Part shown: piece by piece, positions 1 to 5,202 of the stretch
How the letters are laid out: each line of letters begins with the position of its first letter
Numbering within the stretch: the stretch's first letter is position 1
From: an uncultured bacterium
GTDB taxonomy: Bacteria > Cyanobacteriota > Vampirovibrionia > Gastranaerophilales > Gastranaerophilaceae
DNA length: 7,030 nucleotides
Reading direction: 5' to 3'
NCBI GenBank assembly: GCA_902782905.1
Contig: CACZPB010000141.1
Coordinates: 1 to 7,030, forward strand
Position numbers and translations under genes: made by a program
The notes under the pieces: generated by a model
What the model was told of the DNA's origin: nothing
Database searches by the model: none
The model's input: only the letters and a program-made list of their open reading frames with translations

Positions 1-667
1 AAGATCTGTAACAAAAAAATATAAAAACAATTATGCATTGAAGAATATAAATCTTGATATTTTATCAGGAGAATTCGTATTTATAACAGGGGCATCCGGT
101 GCCGGAAAATCAACATTGATGAAGATGCTCTATAAAGAAGAAACTCCGACAACAGGTACTGTATTAATTGGCGGTATTAATATAGCTAATTTGCCTCCGG
201 AAAAAGTGCCAAACCTAAGAAGATGCATGGGGATTGTTTTTCAAGATTATAAATTGCTCCAAAACCAAACTGTGTATGATAATATAGCATACGTTATAAG
301 AACTTTAGGAATAAGTTCATCCGAAATTAAAGCCAGAGTAAACGGAGCATTAAAAGTTGTAGGATTAAGCGACAAAGCTAAGGCTAAGCCTACTGAGCTA
401 TCAGGAGGTGAACAGCAAAGAGTAAGTATAGCAAGAGCGCTTGTAAACGGTCCTCCGCTGCTCATAGCAGACGAGCCGACCGGTAATTTGGATCCAAAAA
501 ACTCACTGGAAGTAATGCAGATATTAGAACAAATTAATCAAAGAGGCATTACCGTAATTGTTTCTACTCACGATTATACTTTAGTGGATAGATTCAGGAA
601 ACGCGTATTAACTCTTGATAACGGCGAAATAGTAAGAGACATTCAGGCAGGTACTTATGGCAGATAA
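1..667 (+). CDS. ftsE: Cell division ATP-binding protein FtsE (5'-partial)
   Basis: ATPase subunit of the FtsEX ABC-type complex, which sits on the inner face of the membrane at the division site and passes ATP-driven motion through FtsX to septal peptidoglycan hydrolases. The reading frame is open from base 2 and already encodes the family's N-terminal strand (SVTKKY, then YALKNINL), so the gene starts outside the window. The TTG at 38 is not the real start; by alignment from memory with E. coli FtsE only about four residues are missing. Counting the codon at 2-4 as 1: Walker A GASGAGKST at 30-38, Q-loop Gln 81, ABC signature LSGGEQQR at 133-140, Walker B LLIADE at 153-158, switch His 190. 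All catalytic elements are intact. The 221 visible residues match the family's usual length of about 220. It overlaps ftsX by 11 bases, implying translational coupling. The VYDN and DEPTGNLD stretches favour FtsE over LolD-type ATPases, and the ftsX neighbour settles it. Confidence 0.96.
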   Translation, partial: RSVTKKYKNNYALKNINLDILSGEFVFITGASGAGKSTLMKMLYKEETPTTGTVLIGGINIANLPPEKVPNLRRCMGIVFQDYKLLQNQTVYDNIAYVIRTLGISSSEIKARVNGALKVVGLSDKAKAKPTELSGGEQQRVSIARALVNGPPLLIADEPTGNLDPKNSLEVMQILEQINQRGITVIVSTHDYTLVDRFRKRVLTLDNGEIVRDIQAGTYGR

Positions 668-1568
668 TAACAGACAATCTTTGAAAAAAACAGTAAAAAA
701 ACATCTGCCAAAGGATTGGCTTTGCGAACTTAGAATTGCATACAGAATTGTGATGGAAGCTGTTAATGATATAAAAAGAACAGGTATTATAAATATCGTT
801 ATCATTACTACAATGGCGGCAATTCTGACATTATTTGGCGTATTATTCAGATTTACGCTTTCTTTGTCTACATTTGCACATGAGCTAGGTAATGTTCTAG
901 AAATATCGGTTTACGTAAAACAAGGTACAGAACCAAATGTTTTGAAAGACAGAATTAAGGCAATAAATCATGTTCAATATATAAAATTAAAACCTAAAGA
1001 TGAAGCCTGGAACAGCCTGAAACAAGAGCTTGGGCTGCACGATATTTCAAATCCTCTGCCAGATACTTTAAGAGTAAAGGTTGATAAACCTGAAAACATT
1101 GCAGAAGTATTTAACCAAATAAAACCTTTGTCAGGTGTTGAAGACTTAGGATATGCAAAAGAACTGGCAAAAAAAATGCAGGTCTTGATGCACGTCGTAA
1201 ACACAACAATGATTCTTGTGATTCTTATATCAGCAGCAATTACTATAACAATTATCAATAATACTATTCAATTAGTTATTCAATCCAGAAAAGATGAGAT
1301 AGAAATAATGAGGCTTATGGGTGTAAGTAACTGGTTTATTAAGACCCCTCTCGTTATGCAGGGCGCATTTTACGGCTTTGTATCAGCCGTTATTGCGGTT
1401 TTCCCTCTAAGCTGGATACAGGTACCACTTCAAAATATGCATAAATTTTTCTTGATACCGGTACCTGTTTATGCACAAAATATTGTGGTAATATCTTTAT
1501 TAATTATAGGAACTGCATTCGGAGCAAGCGGAAGTTTGCTTTCAATAAAAAAACATTTGCAAGTATAG
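657..1568 (+). CDS. ftsX: Cell division permease-like protein FtsX
   Basis: Membrane partner of FtsE; it does not transport a known substrate but relays ATPase state to extracytoplasmic murein hydrolases or their activators. The 303 residues follow the FtsX plan: a charged cytoplasmic N-terminus (1-43), TM1 about 44-68, an extracytoplasmic domain about 75-175 containing the conserved NPLPDTLRVKV stretch (132-142), TM2 about 180-206, the conserved cytoplasmic segment RKDEIEIMRLMGVS (211-224), TM3 about 232-255 and TM4 about 275-297. The length is typical of the family outside gamma-proteobacteria. The ATG at 657 lies inside the end of ftsE (11-base overlap), with a weak AGG-containing ribosome site at 645-651, so expression probably depends on ftsE translation. 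No EnvC, CwlO or other hydrolase gene is in the window, so the extracellular partner is unknown. Confidence 0.95.
   Translation: MADNNRQSLKKTVKKHLPKDWLCELRIAYRIVMEAVNDIKRTGIINIVIITTMAAILTLFGVLFRFTLSLSTFAHELGNVLEISVYVKQGTEPNVLKDRIKAINHVQYIKLKPKDEAWNSLKQELGLHDISNPLPDTLRVKVDKPENIAEVFNQIKPLSGVEDLGYAKELAKKMQVLMHVVNTTMILVILISAAITITIINNTIQLVIQSRKDEIEIMRLMGVSNWFIKTPLVMQGAFYGFVSAVIAVFPLSWIQVPLQNMHKFFLIPVPVYAQNIVVISLLIIGTAFGASGSLLSIKKHLQV
1418..1468. repeat. Short inverted/direct repeat inside ftsX
   Basis: ACAGGTACC (1418-1426) is exactly the reverse complement of GGTACCTGT (1460-1468), with 33 bases between them. Because GGTACC is itself palindromic, the same sites also form an imperfect direct repeat, GATAC-A-GGTACC and GATAC-C-GGTACC. 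It lies in the coding sequence between TM3 and TM4, where the codons give WIQVPL and LIPVPV, so chance and protein constraint may explain it. Confidence 0.3.
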
Positions 1569-1570
1569 AA

Positions 1571-1576
1571 AAGGAA
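1571..1576 (+). promoter_or_regulatory. Ribosome binding site of the HDOD gene
   Basis: AAGGAA lies in the 13-base gap after the ftsX stop, five bases before the ATG at 1582. The gap holds no room for a promoter or terminator, which supports cotranscription with ftsEX. Confidence 0.7.
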
Positions 1577-1581
1577 TAAAT

Positions 1582-2379
1582 ATGGACAAAACAATAGAAC
1601 TTGTTAATAGCGTAAAAGACATTCATGCAATGCCAAGTGTTATTGTTAAAGCATTAAATATCATGAAAAAACCTACCGCGAGTATGAAAGAATTGGGCGA
1701 CATTGTTATGTTTGACCAATCTTTAACAATAAAGTTTTTGGCACTTGTTAATTCTGCATATTATGGCTTTTCGCAGCAGATTAGTTCAATTAACATAGCT
1801 TTATCACTTTTAGGCATGGTTAAAGTTAAAAACATTATTGTAGCCGTTGCAATGAAACCTATGATGTCAAATGCAGGTGACAAGGAACTATGGAAGCACT
1901 CAATGCGAGTTGCTTGCGGATGCGAATATCTTGCAAATTTAACAAAAATAATGGATCCTGACGAAGCTTTTATTGCCGGATTTGTACATGATGTCGGCAA
2001 AATAGTTTTACATATGTCTAATCCGAAAACATACGATAAAGTTATTGCAATTGTATCTGAAGGAAATGATATATTAGCTGTTGAAAAGAAATATTTTGAT
2101 TCAGACCACGTAAAAACAGGCTCTTTGCTTGCGAAAAGATGGCAATTGCCAATATTACTGGCTAATATTATTTCATATCACCATACGCCATCATTATCAT
2201 CAATCCCTATACCGTGTAATTTGGTATGTTTTGTTGATAAGCTTGTTCAAACAAACTTTAATCCAAATGTTGTAGATAAAGAATTCGGTAAAACAATTGG
2301 TATTGATTTTGAAGATTATGAAGATTTAAGAAAAGCAATTCTCCAAAAATCAGAACTTTTGATTGCAGAACTTGCATAA
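1582..2379 (+). CDS. HDOD-domain signalling protein
   Basis: A 265-residue soluble protein consisting of an HDOD domain (about 8-205) plus a short helical C-terminus. HDOD proteins are regulatory members of the HD superfamily, usually without demonstrated enzyme activity, acting in signal transduction in many bacteria. Family hallmarks seen: the MPSVIVKAL start (17-25), LALVNSAYYGF (53-63), the ALSLLGMVKVKNII helix (73-86), and the second half GFVHDVGKIVL (133-143) and SYHHTP (198-203). It retains a run of potential metal ligands in HD-phosphohydrolase order: His106, His136-Asp137, His176, His200, His201 and Asp219, but has no GYP motif. There is no membrane segment or extra output domain. 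It lies 13 bases after ftsX and 8 before the next gene, so probably belongs to the same operon. The exact role, including any nucleotide binding, cannot be told from the sequence. Confidence 0.9.
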   Translation: MDKTIELVNSVKDIHAMPSVIVKALNIMKKPTASMKELGDIVMFDQSLTIKFLALVNSAYYGFSQQISSINIALSLLGMVKVKNIIVAVAMKPMMSNAGDKELWKHSMRVACGCEYLANLTKIMDPDEAFIAGFVHDVGKIVLHMSNPKTYDKVIAIVSEGNDILAVEKKYFDSDHVKTGSLLAKRWQLPILLANIISYHHTPSLSSIPIPCNLVCFVDKLVQTNFNPNVVDKEFGKTIGIDFEDYEDLRKAILQKSELLIAELA

Positions 2380-2383
2380 GGAG
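2378..2383 (+). promoter_or_regulatory. Ribosome binding site overlapping the HDOD stop codon
   Basis: AAGGAG shares two bases with the TAA stop at 2377-2379 and lies four bases before the ATG at 2388. The stop/ribosome-site overlap suggests translational coupling of the two signalling genes. Confidence 0.75.
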
Positions 2384-2387
2384 TTAT

Positions 2388-3590
2388 ATGCACAGCCGAA
2401 TAGCATTAGTTTCAGAGGACAATGACTTTTTTGACTATATTATTCATAAGCTGTCGCTAAGATTAAGCGATGAAGTTTTTAGGTTCAGTTTTGAAGATTT
2501 ACCGGAAAAATCTTATCTGCTTGAAACTGCTCTTTTGATTGTAAATGCTGAAAACAACAATGAAAAAACATTAGAGCTTTTGGATATATTTAAAAATGCT
2601 CCAATGATGGTTTTTACTTATACAGTAGATCCTCAGTTTAAGTTAGAACTGCTAAAAAAGGGTGTCTTTGATTATATAACATTTGACACAACTGATGATG
2701 AATTCGAAGCAAAAATTGTATCGGCTCTCAATTATATTTCTTCATTAGAAAAAAATCACATTTATCGAGAAATATTGGTGAAAAATAATATAATTACAAA
2801 AAACAATGAAGTTTATGTCGATTATAATTCGGTTTTAGATATTGAAATTGAAAAATTAAAAAATTCATCTCAAAAAGCTGTGTTAGCAGCAATTGCACCG
2901 AGTGAAAAATCTAAATTTTTACTTAATTCTAACCAAATAGAAACTATCATTTTAAATAATATTAGAGAAAATGATATTTTAATGAGTTATTCAGCAAGCA
3001 AATATTTTCTGCTTCTTCATAATACAGATATTACATCCGCAAAAGCAATATGGGAAAAAATACGAAGCAAAATAAACGAGAATATTTATGCGGGATTTGC
3101 GCAAGTTACACCTAAAAGCCGACAACAATTAATTAATGAGGTTCTAAATAAATTACATGAAGAAATTAATAAAGATATGATTGAGCCTAAATCAGACACT
3201 GCAAATCAAATTCTTGGTAATAATTTTAAACAGTTCAGGCAGGATTTTAAGAAGAAAATAGAAAAAATTATTACTCCTGCGTTTTATCATATTCAACAAA
3301 AATATAACGATAAATTATTCGGAATGACAATTAATGCCGGATTCGGAGACGGATATGCTCAAATGGTACTAAAAAGTAAGTATCAGGAAGGATGTTTGAA
3401 AATTACAAGCCCCGGATTCTCGAAAATTAATATAGATATTTCTTCAAAAAATATAAATAATTCTAATTTTCCACAGTCTAAGCGAATATCTTTAGAACCC
3501 GAAGAATTGGACGGAGGATTGTTAGAAGATTTATTGGAACAGTTTGTTACAGAGTTTAAAAGTGAGGCAGAAAATGAGTTTGTTAAGTGA
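2388..3590 (+). CDS. Degenerate receiver / degenerate GGDEF signalling protein with unknown C-terminal domain
   Basis: A 400-residue soluble protein with no signal peptide or membrane helix. Residues 1-120 resemble a response-regulator receiver: hydrophobic strand IALVS, acidic pair Glu10-Asp11, strand ALLIVN, strand MMVFTYT and a final KKGVFDYITFD. The phospho-acceptor Asp is replaced by Asn53 and the conserved Lys-Pro of DYITKP by Phe99-Asp100, so it should not be phosphorylated. Residues about 150-262 resemble a GGDEF domain: REND-ILMSY-SASKY-FLLLHNTD (193-214) aligns with the RxxD-5-GGDEF block of diguanylate cyclases, but the catalytic loop is SASKY (202-206) and the metal-binding segment is missing. 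The RxxD of the c-di-GMP inhibitory site is present. Residues about 280-400 are a basic helix followed by a strand-rich region and an acidic C-terminal helix (371-396) that I do not recognise. No enzyme activity is expected; a sensor, receptor or scaffold role is inference. It shares an operon with ftsEX and the HDOD gene. Confidence 0.75.
   Translation: MHSRIALVSEDNDFFDYIIHKLSLRLSDEVFRFSFEDLPEKSYLLETALLIVNAENNNEKTLELLDIFKNAPMMVFTYTVDPQFKLELLKKGVFDYITFDTTDDEFEAKIVSALNYISSLEKNHIYREILVKNNIITKNNEVYVDYNSVLDIEIEKLKNSSQKAVLAAIAPSEKSKFLLNSNQIETIILNNIRENDILMSYSASKYFLLLHNTDITSAKAIWEKIRSKINENIYAGFAQVTPKSRQQLINEVLNKLHEEINKDMIEPKSDTANQILGNNFKQFRQDFKKKIEKIITPAFYHIQQKYNDKLFGMTINAGFGDGYAQMVLKSKYQEGCLKITSPGFSKINIDISSKNINNSNFPQSKRISLEPEELDGGLLEDLLEQFVTEFKSEAENEFVK
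3562..3567 (+). promoter_or_regulatory. Ribosome binding site that fixes the isochorismatase start
   Basis: GTGAGG ends six bases before the ATG at 3574, inside the last codons of the preceding gene. It supports ATG 3574 over the in-frame TTG at 3544, which would add ten residues unlike the family N-terminus and lacks a ribosome site at a proper distance. Confidence 0.6.
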
Positions 3591-4122
3591 AAATGATTCT
3601 TTATTTTTAATAATTGATATACAAGAAAAACTTATCAATGCAGCTTTTAATAAAGAAATTATATCAAAGAATTCAAAGATTCTTGCGCAAACATCAAAAA
3701 TATTAGGTTTACCTGTTATTATAACAGAACAATATCCCAAAGGTTTGGGAGACACCGTAAGTGAGATAAAAGATAATATCGGCGCAGATGTTGAGGTTTA
3801 TGAGAAAAATACATTTTCTGCATTAGATAATGATGATATTAGAAATGCGCTAAAAAATAAAAAACGCAAACAAGTTGTATTATTTGGAATTGAGACGCAT
3901 ATTTGTGTGAGTCAAACGGCTCAAGCGCTTTTAGAAGATGGCTATGATGTTTTTGTTATCGCTAATGCCTGCGGAAGCAGAGATGAAACTGAGTACGAAT
4001 TCGGGCTTGAGAGAATAAAATGCGCCGGAGGAAAAATTATAACAGTAGAGATTGCATTGTTTGAATTATTAAGAGGAGCAAAACATCCTCATTTCAAAGA
4101 AATTCAGAGCTTGATTAAGTGA
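3574..4122 (+). CDS. Isochorismatase-fold cysteine hydrolase
   Basis: A 182-residue cytoplasmic hydrolase of the isochorismatase-like superfamily. Members hydrolyse amide or ether bonds of small molecules, and the substrate cannot be assigned here. The catalytic triad is complete: Asp15 in FLIIDIQEKL, Lys78 in VYEKNTFSAL, Cys111 in GIETHICVSQTA. The TEQYPKGLG stretch (51-59) is the hallmark of the YcaC/ISOC1-2-like branch rather than of true isochorismatase or nicotinamidase. The length matches that branch. I chose ATG 3574 because of its ribosome site and because the conserved DIQEKL strand then begins at the usual distance. The gene overlaps the preceding one by 17 bases, so it is probably the last gene of the ftsE operon. 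Its 3' end overlaps the convergent PLP-enzyme gene by 19 bases. Nothing in the sequence links it functionally to cell division. Confidence 0.9.
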   Translation: MSLLSENDSLFLIIDIQEKLINAAFNKEIISKNSKILAQTSKILGLPVIITEQYPKGLGDTVSEIKDNIGADVEVYEKNTFSALDNDDIRNALKNKKRKQVVLFGIETHICVSQTAQALLEDGYDVFVIANACGSRDETEYEFGLERIKCAGGKIITVEIALFELLRGAKHPHFKEIQSLIK

Positions 4123-5138
4123 TTAAGCTTGGCTAATTTTCTCTCTGTCGTACCTATGCCTGTTAAGAGCATTGTTGAGGCTGAGTTTGTTTTTTCATCT
4201 TCTATGTTAAATTTTTCATAAAGTATTTCAGATAGCTCATATCCGCTTATGCCATGCTTTTTGATTAGAATTTTTGTAATGTCATCTCCGTAAAACTCAA
4301 GGTTTGTTAGTTTTTTTCTTATGCTAGCAATTTTTGAGATTAAACTTTCAATTTCTTTTTTGCCTTTTTTCGAATTTAAGTAGTTAATATTTGCTTCTAT
4401 AGTCGCAAGCATCGGATAAGAAGGGGAGGTTGTGTTAATGAGCCTTAGGGCTTTTTCAACATCAAGCTCAGAGTTTGTGTGTAAAAGCGCTGTGGGATTA
4501 ATTCCGCCTGCCGTTTTGTGCAGTGATTGCACTGTAAAATCAGCATATCTTACCGCACTTTGCGGCAAATTTTCAGAAAACGGGTAGAGAGCGCCATGCG
4601 CTTCATCAACAATTAGGTATACTCTATTTTCTTTGCAAATTTGAGCTATTTTTATAACATCGGCACACATTCCTTCATATGTGGGAGAGGTTATTATTAT
4701 CGCCTTTGGACTAAATTTACTTATTAATTCTAATACTCTTTGAGGAGTAATATTCTCATAAATTCCCCAATCCGAATTGTAATCAAGCTCGTACTCAATA
4801 ATATTCGCGCCGCTAAGAGTTCCAGCGTTTCTGTGGCAAGGATGAGCTTTGCTCCAGATTAGAAGATTATCTCCTCTATTGCAGCATGCAAGAACTGACG
4901 CTAAAACACCGCTTGTAGAGCCGTTTGTCAAAAATAAGGTCTTTTTTGTTCTGTATATTAAAGCAGCTTTCTCTTGCGCTTCTTTTAGGGCATCTTCAGG
5001 ATTGTAAGCATCAACTTCAGATATATCAGATTTATACCACTGGTAAAACTTATGATAAATAGCCTTCTTCCCTGAGTGAGAAGGAGTTGTAAATAATAAC
5101 TTTTTGTTTTTCTTTCTTAATACTGAAATCAGCCCCAT
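4104..5138 (-). CDS. Compact Orn/Lys/Arg decarboxylase-fold PLP enzyme
   Basis: A 344-residue fold-type I PLP protein matching the major domain of the Orn/Lys/Arg decarboxylase family. Motifs in order: TTPSHSGKK (17-25, family TPGHKGG), D..E near 38-41, FLTNGSTSG (69-77), LLIWSKAHPCHRNAGTLSGA (92-111), TSPTYEGM (150-157), VDEAHGA (177-183), VQSLHKTAGG (203-212) with Lys208 as the Schiff-base lysine, TSPSYPMLATIE (237-248), and a short small domain ending near TGIGTTERK. The separate C-terminal domain of full-length (about 480-residue) biosynthetic and YaaO-type enzymes is absent. The usual HKS around the PLP-stacking His is HPC here (99-101). Amino acid decarboxylation (arginine, lysine or ornithine) is the family expectation, but specificity is not readable and a different PLP reaction is possible. 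ATG 5138 is the only usable start before the conserved TPSH motif, and it lacks a ribosome site (see the promoter entry). Convergent with the isochorismatase gene, divergent from the methyltransferase gene. Confidence 0.87.
   Translation of the reverse strand: MGLISVLRKKNKKLLFTTPSHSGKKAIYHKFYQWYKSDISEVDAYNPEDALKEAQEKAALIYRTKKTLFLTNGSTSGVLASVLACCNRGDNLLIWSKAHPCHRNAGTLSGANIIEYELDYNSDWGIYENITPQRVLELISKFSPKAIIITSPTYEGMCADVIKIAQICKENRVYLIVDEAHGALYPFSENLPQSAVRYADFTVQSLHKTAGGINPTALLHTNSELDVEKALRLINTTSPSYPMLATIEANINYLNSKKGKKEIESLISKIASIRKKLTNLEFYGDDITKILIKKHGISGYELSEILYEKFNIEDEKTNSASTMLLTGIGTTERKLAKLNHLIKL
4108..4129. terminator. Possible weak bidirectional hairpin at the convergent gene ends
   Basis: AGCTTGAT (4108-4115) can pair with ATTAAGCT (4122-4129), with one G-U pair and a six-base loop. 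It lies where the two convergent genes overlap and covers the + strand stop codon, while the - strand stop is at its edge. The stem is mostly A-T. On the + strand the nearest T run (TTTT, 4137-4140) begins eight bases past the stem, and there is no good T tract on the other side, so it is a poor intrinsic terminator at best. No better terminator is visible nearby. Confidence 0.3.
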
Positions 5139-5144
5139 AGCTAG

Positions 5145-5153
5145 ATTATAACA
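5145..5153 (-). promoter_or_regulatory. Extended -10 promoter giving a probably leaderless PLP-enzyme mRNA
   Basis: Read on the - strand, TGT-TATAAT (5153 down to 5145) is a perfect -10 hexamer with the extended TGn element. Six bases separate it from the ATG at 5138, so the usual start point, seven bases after the hexamer, is the A of the start codon. No purine-rich ribosome site lies upstream and no convincing -35 hexamer is seen at 17 or 18 bases. Together these point to a leaderless transcript. Confidence 0.6.
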
Positions 5154-5157
5154 AAAA

Positions 5158-5185
5158 TATAATCCTATTGCATTCGGGCTATAAT
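5158..5185 (+). promoter_or_regulatory. Tandem -10-like hexamers upstream of the methyltransferase gene
   Basis: Two exact TATAAT hexamers read on the + strand at 5158-5163 and 5180-5185, 22 bases apart. The second would start transcription near 5192, leaving an 11-base leader before ATG 5203; the first would start near 5170. Neither has a recognisable -35 box, and both could arise by chance in AT-rich DNA. Their place in a 64-base divergent gap makes at least one likely to be real. Confidence 0.45.
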
Positions 5186-5202
5186 ACTGGTAAAATAAGG
5201 GT

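Noticed and set aside
38..40. TTG at 38 as the start of ftsE
   Set aside because: The frame is open upstream to the window edge and codes for the conserved N-terminal strand of FtsE (SVTKKY, then YAL), so the true start lies outside the window.
247..465. Open frame on the - strand within ftsE
   Set aside because: It is antisense to conserved FtsE motifs, has no ribosome site and no recognisable protein features.
608..1258. Two open frames on the - strand across the ftsE end and ftsX (608-805, 974-1258)
   Set aside because: Hydrophobic look comes from reading membrane-segment codons backwards; the + strand ftsX is unambiguous and covers them.
1761..2000. Open frame on the - strand within the HDOD gene
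   Set aside because: It is antisense to the conserved HDOD core and has no independent support.
3544..3573. TTG at 3544 as the start of the isochorismatase-fold gene
   Set aside because: It adds ten residues unlike the family N-terminus and has no ribosome site; ATG 3574 has GTGAGG six bases upstream.
3531..3755. Open frame on the - strand across the isochorismatase start
   Set aside because: It lies opposite the conserved catalytic Asp region of the + strand gene, with no ribosome site.
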